From an uncultured Paludibaculum sp. (GTDB lineage Bacteria; Acidobacteriota; Terriglobia; Bryobacterales; Bryobacteraceae), in the NCBI RefSeq assembly GCF_963665245.1, contig NZ_OY762267.1:4436001-4500000 (forward strand): a DNA stretch of 64,000 bases. Reading direction: 5' to 3'. The translations under genes were made by a program, and so were the position numbers. The notes under the pieces are model-generated. The model saw nothing but the letters and a program-made list of their open reading frames with translations. It made no database searches and was not told where the DNA came from. Positions 16,626 to 25,440 of this stretch are shown here, in pieces (the first letter of the stretch is position 1; each line of letters opens with the position of its first letter).

Positions 16626-16645
16626 GGGGACGTTTCGACGTCCCC
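16626..16645 (+). terminator. TTCG-loop hairpin between recA and GH92 gene
   Basis: GGGGACGT (16626-16633), loop TTCG (16634-16637), ACGTCCCC (16638-16645): a perfect 8-bp stem with a very stable tetraloop. It lies 13 bases after the recA stop and 8 bases from the stop of the convergent GH92 gene, so it can act in both directions. The T run on the plus side is short (TTGCC), so termination efficiency is uncertain. Confidence 0.6.
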
Positions 16646-16652
16646 TTGCCTC

Positions 16653-18944
16653 CTACCGCACGACGCCCCACTGCTTGTTCGGCGCCCCTCCCAACTCCAC
16701 CTCCAATACGCCGCCGGCCACTAACTCCTTGTGCGTCACCCAGAACCGGCCCGTGAGCGGCTTGCCGTTCAGCTTCGTTGACTGGACATAGACGTTCCCC
16801 GGCTTCTGATTCCGGGCCACGACAGTGAAGGTCTTGCCGGGATAGAAGCGCGGGTCCAACTGGAACGTAACCCGTTCAAATAAAGGGCTTGTGATCTCGT
16901 AGCGCGGCTCCAACTCCGCCCCGCCCTGCACGTCGAACAACCCTGCCGCCATCAGCACGCCCAGCGCCCCCATCTGGCCCTGATCTTCGTCGCCGTTATA
17001 TCCACCCATCGGCGTGGCGTCGCCAAACACCTCGTCCTTCACGCGCCGCACCCAATACTGTGTCAGCCACGGAGCGCCCGCATAGCTGAACAGATGGGCC
17101 ATGTGGCACGCGGGCTGGTTCTCGTAATCCACCCAGTTCTCCCCATGCTTTCCATGCGGCGTGATGAAGCGGTGCGGCGCGGCCTTCTCAAACTGCCCCT
17201 GCAGCTTCTCAATGAACTTCTCGCGGCCGCCCAAGGCCGCAATCAGCCCTGGAAGATCCTGCATCACGTAGTAGGTATAGATCGCCGCATTGCTCTCCAC
17301 GAAGCCCCGGCAATTCGACCCCTCGCACGTCGGCGCAAAAGGCTCGAACCACGACCCATCCATGTTCTTCGGCCGGATCCAACCTGTTGATTCGTCAAAG
17401 AGATTCCGCCAATTGCCTGACCGCTTCTGGAAGAACGTTGCGTCGTCCTTCTTGCCCAAAGCCAGTGCAAACTGCGCCAGGGTCCAATCCTGATAGGCAT
17501 ACTCCAGAGTCTGCGCCGCACCCTCACGATGCCCGCCCGACCCGAACTTGCCCAGCGGCACATAGCCCCGCTCGACGTAGTACTTCATCCCGCCGCCCTC
17601 GGCGTTGGCACCCGCTTCATAGCCTGCGTGATCGCGAATCCCGCCGGGAAACGCGCTCTTCTTCGACCCCTCATAGGCCGCCTGGACGTCGAAGTTGCGG
17701 ATCCCCTTCTGGTACGCCGCCGCGATCAGCGGCACCGCCTGGTCACCCACCATCACGAACGTATAGTTGCCGCCGCTGGGACCCCGGGCAATCATGCCGC
17801 CGTTCTTGTAATAGTCCACCAGCGACTCCGTCATCTCGCCCATTAACTGCGGGTAAGCGATAGACCACAGAACATTGAGAGTCCACTGCGACCCCCAGAA
17901 AGCATCGGAGTTGTATGTGCTTCGGGTCGGCTGCCCCTTGGCGTCCAGCGGCACCTGCCGCACCACCGGCTTGTCCCCGGTATTGTCGATGTACTTGCCG
18001 TTTACATCGCTGAACGTCCGGCGGCCCAGCACGGAATGCCACAGATCCGTATAGAACTTCGTCCGTTGGGCGGGCGTCCCGCCGCTGATCTGGACCTTGC
18101 CAAGCCACTCATTCCATTCCTGTTTCGACTCGCGCACGACACGCTCGAAGTCCCAGTGCGGCAACTCCGTGTTGAGGTTCAGCCGGGCCTGCTCCTCGCT
18201 CACATACGAGATCGCGACCTTCATCTGCACCTGGCTCGGCTGCGCAAACCGGAAGTGAACATACCCGCTGCCACCTTTGCTCCACTGGCCAAATCCATCG
18301 AACGGCCGATCCAACTGGATGACAAAGTACACAGTGACAGGCTTCTTCCGCCGGATCGTCGGTGCCAGAACGGTGTTGCCGGCGAGTTCCCTGTCGCTCA
18401 CCTTCCGCAACTGCGCGTCCAGCGGCGCATCCATCATGGCGAGCTTGGCCCCTGTGTCTACATAGATATAGGCGTCCTGAGCGGCCGGAAAACTGTAGCG
18501 GTGCATACCCACGCGCTTCGTCGACGTCAACTCCGCCGTCACTTTATAATCTTCGAGATAGACCTTGTGATAGCCCGCCTTGGCGACTTCCTTGTCGTGA
18601 CTGAATGCGGACTTGTAGGCCTCATACCCACCCGGGCCCTTCATCTCGCCCGTAGCAGGCATCACCGGCACAGCCGCCAGTTGCCAGTCATGAACGTGGC
18701 TGAAGCACCGTATGTACTTCTCTCCATAGAGGTAACCGGCGTTCCAGTCGCCATCGACGCCCGTATCCGGACTCAGGTTCACCATCCCGAACGGGCGGCT
18801 GGCCGAGGAGAAGAAGAACCAGCGCGACTTGTGCGTATCGATGAGCGGATTCACCTCATCGGCCGGCGTCACCTGGGCGCGGCAATCCGCCGCGGCGCCA
18901 AGCAACAGGGCGGCAGCCGCCGCGCGGACATACTTGCTGAACAC
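16653..18944 (-). CDS. GH92 family alpha-1,2-mannosidase, secreted
   Basis: A 763-residue glycoside hydrolase family 92 enzyme, a calcium-dependent exo-alpha-mannosidase. A signal peptide (MFSKYVRAAAAALLLGAAADCRA) precedes VNPLIDTHKS and RPFGMVNLSPDTG, the typical start of the N-terminal beta domain. The catalytic domain contains TLNVLWSIAYPQLM, WTLAQFALALGKKDDA and the signature GGYNGDEDQGQMGALGVLMAAGLF, which holds the catalytic acidic residues. It starts with GTG 18944, only 3 bases after purN, with AAAGGA upstream. A mannosidase in a purine operon has no metabolic logic, so read-through or coupling to growth state is likely. Confidence 0.9.
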   Translation of the reverse strand: MFSKYVRAAAAALLLGAAADCRAQVTPADEVNPLIDTHKSRWFFFSSASRPFGMVNLSPDTGVDGDWNAGYLYGEKYIRCFSHVHDWQLAAVPVMPATGEMKGPGGYEAYKSAFSHDKEVAKAGYHKVYLEDYKVTAELTSTKRVGMHRYSFPAAQDAYIYVDTGAKLAMMDAPLDAQLRKVSDRELAGNTVLAPTIRRKKPVTVYFVIQLDRPFDGFGQWSKGGSGYVHFRFAQPSQVQMKVAISYVSEEQARLNLNTELPHWDFERVVRESKQEWNEWLGKVQISGGTPAQRTKFYTDLWHSVLGRRTFSDVNGKYIDNTGDKPVVRQVPLDAKGQPTRSTYNSDAFWGSQWTLNVLWSIAYPQLMGEMTESLVDYYKNGGMIARGPSGGNYTFVMVGDQAVPLIAAAYQKGIRNFDVQAAYEGSKKSAFPGGIRDHAGYEAGANAEGGGMKYYVERGYVPLGKFGSGGHREGAAQTLEYAYQDWTLAQFALALGKKDDATFFQKRSGNWRNLFDESTGWIRPKNMDGSWFEPFAPTCEGSNCRGFVESNAAIYTYYVMQDLPGLIAALGGREKFIEKLQGQFEKAAPHRFITPHGKHGENWVDYENQPACHMAHLFSYAGAPWLTQYWVRRVKDEVFGDATPMGGYNGDEDQGQMGALGVLMAAGLFDVQGGAELEPRYEITSPLFERVTFQLDPRFYPGKTFTVVARNQKPGNVYVQSTKLNGKPLTGRFWVTHKELVAGGVLEVELGGAPNKQWGVVR

Positions 18945-18947
18945 TGC

Positions 18948-19550
18948 TTAGTCCTTTCGAATCAAACGCCTGCCTTCAATGCGGTAGGCGCCGCTGAGAA
19001 CCACGGCGATGGCCTCGCTGAAGATCTTGTGCTCTTCCACCAGGATCCGCGCGGCCAGCGTATCGGCGGTGTCTCCATCCAGAACCGGGACAACAGCCTG
19101 CGCCACGATCGGCCCCGTATCCAGCCCGGCATCCACGAAATGCACCGTACAGCCGGAAAACTTGACCCCGTAGTCCAAGGCCTGCTGCTGCACATGCAAA
19201 CCCGGAAACGATGGCAGTAGCGATGGGTGAATGTTGAGAATGCGGTCGCGATACGCCTCGAGAAGTGGCGTCCCCACCCGCCGCATAAACCCGGCCAGGA
19301 CAATCAGGTCAATCCCCAGCGGGGCCAGCCTCTCCACCACTATCGCCGCATACGTATCCGTGTCGATGCCCTTCGAAGGCAGAGAAATCGCCGGTAAGCC
19401 TAGGGTGGCCGCCGTTTCCAGCGCTTTGGCTGTAGGCACGTTGGCGATCACCGCGGCGATCTCCGCCTGCAGTCTTCCTTCACGGATCTGCCGCGCGATG
19501 GCCTCGAAGTTCGAGCCGCGGCCGGATACGAGAACGGCGATCTTCTTCAC
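18948..19550 (-). CDS. purN: Phosphoribosylglycinamide formyltransferase
   Basis: The third step of purine synthesis: transfers a formyl group from 10-formyl-THF to GAR. 200 residues from GTG 19550. Motifs are IAVLVSGRGSNFEAI (phosphate loop), LAGFMRRVG, ILNIHPSLLPSFPG (catalytic Asn and His) and VDAGLDTGPIVAQ (catalytic Asp). The start overlaps the purM stop by 4 bases (GTGA), so translation is coupled. The longer open frame up to 19769 is the purM sequence out of phase. Confidence 0.95.
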   Translation of the reverse strand: MKKIAVLVSGRGSNFEAIARQIREGRLQAEIAAVIANVPTAKALETAATLGLPAISLPSKGIDTDTYAAIVVERLAPLGIDLIVLAGFMRRVGTPLLEAYRDRILNIHPSLLPSFPGLHVQQQALDYGVKFSGCTVHFVDAGLDTGPIVAQAVVPVLDGDTADTLAARILVEEHKIFSEAIAVVLSGAYRIEGRRLIRKD

Positions 19551-20590
19551 TTGTAGATCACTCGACCCTTGCCGCGCGGCTGCGTGATCACCTTGCCGAT
19601 CTCGTAGTACGGCTCCTTCATGTGCTTCAACAGCCGTACCGCCTTCGCGGCCTTCTTCTGCGGAATCACCAGGATCATGCCGACGCCCAGGTTGAACGTC
19701 CGCCGGTAGTCGTCGTCCGGAACGTTCCCCAACCGGCGCAGCAGTTCGAACACGGGCAGAATGGGCCACGAGCCGAGCTTCACCTCCACCGCCAACCCCT
19801 TCGGCAGGACGCGCGGAGTGTTGTCCGTGATGCCCCCGCCGGTGATGTGCGCTGCGGCGGCAAGAACATTTGCTTTCAACAGCTTCTGAATCGGCTTCAG
19901 GTAGCTGCGATGCACCTTCAGCAACTCATCGGCCAGCGTGCAGTCCAACTCCGGCAGGAACGTCTTCGGCGTGTACTTGCCCACCTCGAACAGCAACTTG
20001 CGGGCGAGTGAATACCCGTTGGTGTGCAGCCCGTTCGAGGGCAGGCCCAGCAGCAGGTCACCGGGCTGTACACTCTTTCCCGTCAACAACTTGGACTGCT
20101 CCGCCGCACCCACGATGAAGCCGGCGAGATCATACTCGCTCGGCTGGTAGAGGCCCGGCATCTCAGCCGTCTCCCCACCAATCAGGGCGCAGCCGTTCTC
20201 CTGGCACGCCTTACCCAGGCCGGTGGCAATCTGCCCCGCGACTTCCGCATTCAGCTTCCCGACAGCGAAATAGTCGAGAAAAAACAAGGGCACGGCGCCC
20301 TGCACCGCGATGTCGTTGACGCAGTGGTTCACCAGATCCTGGCCGACCGTATCGTGCCGCCCGGTCATAAACGCGACCTTGATCTTCGTCCCCACGCCAT
20401 CGGCCGATGAGATCAGCACAGGCCGCTTGTAACCTGTCAGGCGGTACATTGCGCCAAAACTACCGATATCCGCCAATACGCTTCGGGTGAAGGTCTTCTT
20501 TGCCGCTACCTTGATGTAGCCGACAGCACGGTCCGCCTCGTCAATGTTGACCCCGGCGTCCTGGTAGCGGATGGTTTTCTTAGTAGGCAT
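19547..20590 (-). CDS. purM: Phosphoribosylformylglycinamidine cyclo-ligase (AIR synthetase)
   Basis: The fifth step of purine synthesis, ATP-dependent closure of FGAM to AIR. 347 residues, usual length. Marks are YQDAGVNIDEADRAVGYIK at the N-terminus, LISSADGVGTKIKVA, GQDLVNHCVNDIAVQGAVPLFFLDY, ALIGGETAEMPG, LGLPSNGLHTNGYSLAR and HITGGGITDNTPRVLP. ATG 20590 is 35 bases from the divergent amidohydrolase start. It leads the purM-purN-GH92 transcript. Confidence 0.95.
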   Translation of the reverse strand: MPTKKTIRYQDAGVNIDEADRAVGYIKVAAKKTFTRSVLADIGSFGAMYRLTGYKRPVLISSADGVGTKIKVAFMTGRHDTVGQDLVNHCVNDIAVQGAVPLFFLDYFAVGKLNAEVAGQIATGLGKACQENGCALIGGETAEMPGLYQPSEYDLAGFIVGAAEQSKLLTGKSVQPGDLLLGLPSNGLHTNGYSLARKLLFEVGKYTPKTFLPELDCTLADELLKVHRSYLKPIQKLLKANVLAAAAHITGGGITDNTPRVLPKGLAVEVKLGSWPILPVFELLRRLGNVPDDDYRRTFNLGVGMILVIPQKKAAKAVRLLKHMKEPYYEIGKVITQPRGKGRVIYK

Positions 20591-20625
20591 CGCTGAAGTA
20601 CCAGTCTAAAATACAGGGATTCTCC

Positions 20626-21972
20626 ATGCGCCAAAGATTATTTGTCCTCTCTCTCCTGGCCTGCACGTTTTTGCCGTTGCGGGCCGAAGTTCCATCGCTG
20701 GTGGCCATCCAGGACGCCCGGATTGTCACAGTCAGCGGAGCGGTGATCGAGAAGGGGACCGTCGTTCTGAAAGACGGCATCATCGCCGACGTCGGACCCA
20801 GCGCAACCATCCCCGCGGGCGCTTGGGTGGTGGACGGTAAAGGACTTACGGTCTATCCAGGACTCATTGATGCCTTCAGCACCTGGGGCATTCCCGAGCC
20901 TCCAGTTCCAGTGCAACCGTCCACCCCAGCCGCAGGTGGAGGCCGCGCCCCCCAGCCAACAGGACCTCGGTCGCGCGGTCCGGAAGACCGTCCCGGAACA
21001 AATAGCTGGGTGATGGCCGCCGACCTCGTCAAAGCCACTGAGCGTCGCGTCGACCTCGCTCACGGTGCCGGCTTTACGACAGCCGTCACTTTCCCCCGCC
21101 AGGGCCTTATCGGTGGGCACGGCGCCATCGTCAACCTGGGCGGCCAGTCTGATGGAGCCATGATCGTCGAGCCCGACGCAGGCCTCTACATATCCACAAC
21201 TCCTTCCGGCTACTCGGGTTATCCGAATTCTCTGATGGGTGTGTTGGCCTACTTCCGGCAGCTTTGGAGCGACGCCAACTACTACAAAATGAACAAGGAG
21301 CTCTACGCGAAGTCGCCGCAAACCATCCCGCGGCCCGCCTACGATCGCGCCTTGGAAGGCGTCCTCACCACTCGCCGCCTGATGCTGCCCGCTCCCGGTC
21401 CCGTCCAGATGCGCCGCATGTTGAATCTAGGCAAGGAGTTGCAGACCCCCGTGGTGCTCTGGGGCGTCAACGAGGGCTACCGCATGGCCGACGAATTGAA
21501 GAAGAACGGCACATCCGTCGTCCTCAATATTCACTGGCCCACCCAGGAGCGCGACCACGACCCGGAAGCGATTGACACCTTGAAGGTTCTGGAGCTGCGC
21601 GACAAGGCGCCCACAACGCCGGCCGTCCTCGCCGCCGCCGGTGTGAAATTCGCAATCTCGTCCGACGGGCTGGAGTCGCCCAAGGAAGTCCTGAAGGCGC
21701 TGAAGAAATCCATCGACGTGGGTCTGAAGAAGGAAGATGCGATCCGCGCCCTGACTCTCAGCGCGGCCGAAATCTACGGCGTGGAAAACCGCATGGGGTC
21801 TATCGACAAAGGGAAGATGGCGAACCTGGTTGTGGTCAAGGGCGACCTCTTCGACGAAAGGTTGACAATAGCAATGATATTCGTTGACGGAGTCAAGTAT
21901 TTACCGCCGCCAGATCCGCCGCAAACGCCGGGCGGAAACCGTCCTTCCACCGCCAATCAGGAGGCCAACTGA
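20626..21972 (+). CDS. Secreted amidohydrolase-like protein lacking metal-binding HxH
   Basis: A 448-residue imidazolonepropionase-like amidohydrolase paralogue, first of three in a row. It has a signal peptide (MRQRLFVLSLLACTFLPLRA) and the N-terminal beta domain (VAIQDARIVTVSGAVIEKGTVVLKDG...VYPGLID). Where active enzymes have HxH after GLID, this one reads GLIDAFST (about residues 79-86). The later HAH-type motif is also missing, although FAISSDGLESPKE keeps an Asp in the last-metal-ligand region. A Pro/Gly-rich insert (PSTPAAGGGRAPQPTGPRSR) lies near 100. The C-terminal DPLD-type strand is present. A pseudoenzyme or a partner subunit of the next gene is likely; the stop is 2 bases before it. 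Confidence 0.8.
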   Translation: MRQRLFVLSLLACTFLPLRAEVPSLVAIQDARIVTVSGAVIEKGTVVLKDGIIADVGPSATIPAGAWVVDGKGLTVYPGLIDAFSTWGIPEPPVPVQPSTPAAGGGRAPQPTGPRSRGPEDRPGTNSWVMAADLVKATERRVDLAHGAGFTTAVTFPRQGLIGGHGAIVNLGGQSDGAMIVEPDAGLYISTTPSGYSGYPNSLMGVLAYFRQLWSDANYYKMNKELYAKSPQTIPRPAYDRALEGVLTTRRLMLPAPGPVQMRRMLNLGKELQTPVVLWGVNEGYRMADELKKNGTSVVLNIHWPTQERDHDPEAIDTLKVLELRDKAPTTPAVLAAAGVKFAISSDGLESPKEVLKALKKSIDVGLKKEDAIRALTLSAAEIYGVENRMGSIDKGKMANLVVVKGDLFDERLTIAMIFVDGVKYLPPPDPPQTPGGNRPSTANQEAN

Positions 21973-21974
21973 TC

Positions 21975-23327
21975 ATGCGAGGCATCCTCCTCAGCCTCTT
22001 CACCCTGGCGGCCCTCTCCGCCCAGAACACCATCGTTCTCCAGAACGGAACCATCCACACAGTCACCAAGGGCACCTTCCAGGGTTCCGTGGTCATCGTC
22101 AACGGCAAGATCACCGACGTCGGTGAAAAGGTAATGACGCCGCCCGGAGCCCGCATCGTCGACGCCTCCGGCAAACACATCATCCCGGGCATCATCGATT
22201 GCCACACCCACATCGCCGTCGACGCCATCAACGAAGGCAGCGTCTCGGTCAGCTCCATGGTGGGTGTCGACGACGTCGTGAACGATGAGCGCATGGACAT
22301 CTATCGCGCCCTGGCCGGCGGAGTAACCACCGCCAACGTACTGCACGGCAGCGCCAATGCGATTGGCGGGCGCAACGTCGTCCTCAAGATGCGCTGGGGC
22401 AAGAGCGCCGACGATCTCGTCTTCAAGGAAGCCAAGCCCGGCTTGAAGATGGCCCTGGGCGAGAATCCGAAACGGCAAGGCATGCAGACGACAGGCTTCG
22501 GAGCGCCCGGCGCTCCGCAGAACCTCCGCTACCCCGGCACCCGCATGGGCGTCGAAGACGTCATCCGCGAAGCCTTCACCAAGGCCAAGGAATACCAGAA
22601 GGAGTGGAAGGACTACGAGGCGAAAAAGAGCCGCGGGGAACTGGCTCTGCCGCCGCGCCGCGACCTCCAGCTCGACACGCTGGTCGAAGTGCTGGAAGGC
22701 AAGCGTCTTGTGCATGCCCACTGCTACCGTGCCGACGAAATCCTGATGCTGCTGCGCGTTTCGCAGGAGTTCGGCTTCAAGATCGCAACGCTCCAGCACG
22801 TTTTGGAAGGTTACAAGGTAGCCATGGAGATTCAGGAGGCCGGCGTCGGCGCTTCGACCTTCTCTGACTGGTGGTCCTACAAAGTGGAAGCCTACGACGC
22901 CATCCCCTACAACGCGGCCGTGATGATGAAGAAAGGCGTGCTGGTGAGTCTCAACTCCGACGATGCCGGCGGTGCCGAACTGATGCGGCGCCTCAACACC
23001 GAGGCGGGCAAGATCATGAAGTACGGCGGCGTCACCGAGGACGAAGCGCTCGCCATGATCACTATCAACCCGGCCAAACAGTTGGGCATCGACCAGTATG
23101 TGGGCTCCATTGAAGTGGGCAAGCAGGCCGACCTCGTGCTCTACGACAAGGACCCTCTCTCCATCTACTCCAAGGTGCAGAAGGTGTTCATCGATGGGCA
23201 CGAGTATTTCGACCGCGATGGCGACTTGAGCGCCCGCCCGAAGAAAGAGGCCGAAAAGAAGGGCCTGCTGGAGAAAGAAAAATCCAATGAAAGGCGCAAT
23301 GTGCCGCCGTCGAGGAGGTCTTCGTGA
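21975..23327 (+). CDS. Secreted imidazolonepropionase-like amidohydrolase, metal site intact
   Basis: 450 residues; signal peptide MRGILLSLFTLAALSAQ. The metal site is complete: GIIDCHTHI (His77, His79), LVHAHCYRADE, ATLQHVLEGYK and LNSDDAGGAELMRRL (Asp). ITINPAKQLGIDQYVGSIEVGKQADLVLYDKDPL is the typical C-terminal segment. Such proteins hydrolyse cyclic amides or dipeptide-like bonds (for example prolidase-like or imidazolonepropionase-like); the substrate here is not readable. It is sandwiched between two paralogues that lack the metal ligands, and its stop overlaps the next start by 4 bases. Confidence 0.88.
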   Translation: MRGILLSLFTLAALSAQNTIVLQNGTIHTVTKGTFQGSVVIVNGKITDVGEKVMTPPGARIVDASGKHIIPGIIDCHTHIAVDAINEGSVSVSSMVGVDDVVNDERMDIYRALAGGVTTANVLHGSANAIGGRNVVLKMRWGKSADDLVFKEAKPGLKMALGENPKRQGMQTTGFGAPGAPQNLRYPGTRMGVEDVIREAFTKAKEYQKEWKDYEAKKSRGELALPPRRDLQLDTLVEVLEGKRLVHAHCYRADEILMLLRVSQEFGFKIATLQHVLEGYKVAMEIQEAGVGASTFSDWWSYKVEAYDAIPYNAAVMMKKGVLVSLNSDDAGGAELMRRLNTEAGKIMKYGGVTEDEALAMITINPAKQLGIDQYVGSIEVGKQADLVLYDKDPLSIYSKVQKVFIDGHEYFDRDGDLSARPKKEAEKKGLLEKEKSNERRNVPPSRRSS

Positions 23328-24640
23328 GAAGCCGTGGACTGTTGGGAATACTGCTGGCCGCCTGTGTCTATGCGGGCGCCAACGATACGTTCGTGATCCG
23401 CAATGCGACGGTGCACCCGGTCTCGGGACCGAAGCAGGAGAACGTGTCCGTGCTGGTGGTCGACGGCAAAATCGCTGAGATCGGCCCGAAGGTCGCGGTG
23501 AAAGGCAAGATCAAAATCGTCGAAGGCAAGGGTCTGCAGGTCTTCCCAGGCATGATCGATTCGGGCTCGCCGGTGGGCATGTCCGAGATCGGCTCAGTCC
23601 GGGAAACCACCGATACCGGCGAAATCGGTGACTTCAATCCGCAACTGCGCGCGATTGTCGCCGTGAATCCCGAGAGCGAGCACATCCCCGTGATCCGGGC
23701 CAACGGCATCACGTCGGCCATGGTGCTGCCCGGCTCCTTGGGCGGGCGCGGCGGCGGTCCGGGCAGCATTCTCAGCGGCCAGGTGTCGTTGCTCCACCTC
23801 GACGGCTGGACGTGGGAAGAGATGGAGATCCGCCGCGACGCGGCCTTGCAGATGGTGTGGCCCGCCATCCAGTCGCGCGGCCGCGGAGCCAGTGACGACG
23901 ACTTGCCCCCGGCCCTGGCCGCCCGGCGCGTGACGTTCACTCAGGCTAAGCGCAACCAGGAAGAGCAGGTCAAAAAGCTCAAGGAGTTCTTCGAAGAGGC
24001 GCGGCGCTATCAGAAGGCCAAGGCGAGCAAGGATCCGGCCCTGAAGCCCGATCTCAAGTTCGAATCCATGATCCCCGTGTTGGAAGGCAAGCGCCCCATC
24101 TTCGTGCTGGCCTCCAAAGAGCGTGAGATCCGCGAGGCCGTCGACTGGGCCACCCGCGAGCAGGTGAAGATCGTACTGGCCAATGTCCGCGAGCCCGGCG
24201 CCATGACAGCGGAACTCGCCAAGAAGAACATCCCGGTGATTCTGGGTTCACCGTTCACGACGCCCATCGACGATGACGCCCCCTATGACGAGCCGTTCGC
24301 GCTGGCCGGACTCCTGCACAAAGCCGGAGTGAAGATCGCCTTTGCCAGCTTCGGGACTCAGTTTGCCCGGAACCTGCCGTACGAGGCCGGACAGTCCGTG
24401 GCCTTCGGGCTGCCTTACGATGAAGCGCTCAAGGCGGTGACCTTGAACCCGGCGCAGATCTGGGGCGTGGCCGATCAGTACGGTTCCATCGAGCCAGGCA
24501 AGTGGGCCGACCTCATCGTGACCGACGGCGATCCGTTGGAAGTGAAGACAAACATCAAGATGATGTTCATCAAGGGCGCACCGGTGGATCTCGAGTCAAA
24601 GCACACGCGGCTGTACAAGAAGTATCTGGCGCGGCCGTAA
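23324..24640 (+). CDS. Secreted amidohydrolase-like protein lacking metal-binding motifs
   Basis: 438 residues from GTG 23324 (GTGA overlap with the previous stop). Signal peptide MRSRGLLGILLAACVYAGA. The N-terminal beta domain (FVIRNATVHPVSGPKQENVSVLVVDGKIAEIG) and C-terminal segment (TLNPAQIWGVADQYGSIEPGKWADLIVTDGDPL) are intact. The HxH site reads GMIDSGSPVG (about 76-85). HAH is replaced by PIFVLASKEREI, and the Asp loop by FASFGTQFARN. A catalytically dead paralogue by this reading. Coupled translation with the active middle gene suggests a heteromeric complex. Confidence 0.82.
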   Translation: MRSRGLLGILLAACVYAGANDTFVIRNATVHPVSGPKQENVSVLVVDGKIAEIGPKVAVKGKIKIVEGKGLQVFPGMIDSGSPVGMSEIGSVRETTDTGEIGDFNPQLRAIVAVNPESEHIPVIRANGITSAMVLPGSLGGRGGGPGSILSGQVSLLHLDGWTWEEMEIRRDAALQMVWPAIQSRGRGASDDDLPPALAARRVTFTQAKRNQEEQVKKLKEFFEEARRYQKAKASKDPALKPDLKFESMIPVLEGKRPIFVLASKEREIREAVDWATREQVKIVLANVREPGAMTAELAKKNIPVILGSPFTTPIDDDAPYDEPFALAGLLHKAGVKIAFASFGTQFARNLPYEAGQSVAFGLPYDEALKAVTLNPAQIWGVADQYGSIEPGKWADLIVTDGDPLEVKTNIKMMFIKGAPVDLESKHTRLYKKYLARP

Positions 24641-24644
24641 GCGG

Positions 24645-24941
24645 TTAGTCGATCACGCCGCGCCAGGTCTTGCCCTTCTGGTCGCGCAGGATCACCCCAT
24701 AGCCGTCGGAGACTCCGGAGATGTAGTTGCCATGATCATCGCGGAAGCGGTAGCGGATGGTATCGTCGGCCATCTGCTCCGCCATGCCGCGCCACGACTG
24801 CCCAAACTCATCGCGCAGATGGATGAACTCCCCATCGCCCGGACCGCTGATGGTGCGGTTGGAGGAGTCGGTGAAGCGGTAGAATCCACCGGGTATGCCC
24901 GACTTATTGCGCCGTCTGCGATAGATCATGGTATCTGACAT
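24645..24941 (-). CDS. Small protein of two 32-residue tandem repeats
   Basis: 98 residues, no signal peptide. Residues 21-52 and 64-95 are the same unit twice: YRF-D-----ISG--DG----LRD--G--WRG, with 16 of 32 positions identical. Each unit would form a few beta strands ending in a Trp-Arg-Gly turn, suggesting a small beta-sheet or WxxG-repeat fold. The N-terminus is basic (MIYRRRRNK). ATG 24941 or the internal ATG 24929 may be the start. It lies 4 bases from the end of the amidohydrolase cluster and 44 bases divergent from dtd. Function unknown. Confidence 0.7.
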   Translation of the reverse strand: MSDTMIYRRRRNKSGIPGGFYRFTDSSNRTISGPGDGEFIHLRDEFGQSWRGMAEQMADDTIRYRFRDDHGNYISGVSDGYGVILRDQKGKTWRGVID

Positions 24942-24985
24942 AGAATCGGCGTTCCCGCGATGGGGCGCTATAGGGCAAATACCTC

Positions 24986-25426
24986 ATGCGCGCGATTGTA
25001 CAGAGAGTGAAGAAGGCCAGCGTCGAAGTGGACGGCCGCATTACGGGTTCCATCGGCCAAGGCATCCTGGTTTTGCTGGGCGTCACGCACGGCGATACGG
25101 AAGCGGAAGCCGACTATCTGCTGGACCGCATCACCGGTCTCCGTATGTTCAACGACGCGGCCGGCAAGATGAATCTTAGCTTGCGCGACGTGGGCGGCCG
25201 TCTGTTGGTGGTCTCGCAATTCACGCTCTATGGAGACGTGCGCAAGGGACGCCGGCCCAGCTTCGATCTGGCGGCCCCGGCCGAGCAGGCCCGCCGTCTG
25301 TACGAGTATTTCGTCGACCAGGCAAGGGCCAGCGGGGTAGCGACAGAAACCGGCGAGTTCCAGGCCCATATGGACGTGTCTTTGGTAAACGACGGCCCCG
25401 TGACCTTCGTCCTGGAATCGAAGTAA
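24986..25426 (+). CDS. dtd: D-aminoacyl-tRNA deacylase
   Basis: Hydrolyses D-amino acids (and glycine from tRNA-Ala) mischarged on tRNA. 146 residues, typical. MRAIVQRVKKASVEVDG is the family N-terminus; SQFTLYGDVRKGRRPSF holds the SQxxL motif, and NDGPVTFVLESK the NxGPV motif with its chirality-sensing Gly-Pro. ATG 24986 is fixed by the conserved N-terminus, though the ribosome-binding site is weak. Single gene. Confidence 0.96.
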   Translation: MRAIVQRVKKASVEVDGRITGSIGQGILVLLGVTHGDTEAEADYLLDRITGLRMFNDAAGKMNLSLRDVGGRLLVVSQFTLYGDVRKGRRPSFDLAAPAEQARRLYEYFVDQARASGVATETGEFQAHMDVSLVNDGPVTFVLESK

Positions 25427-25440
25427 CAGGGCCGTCTCCT

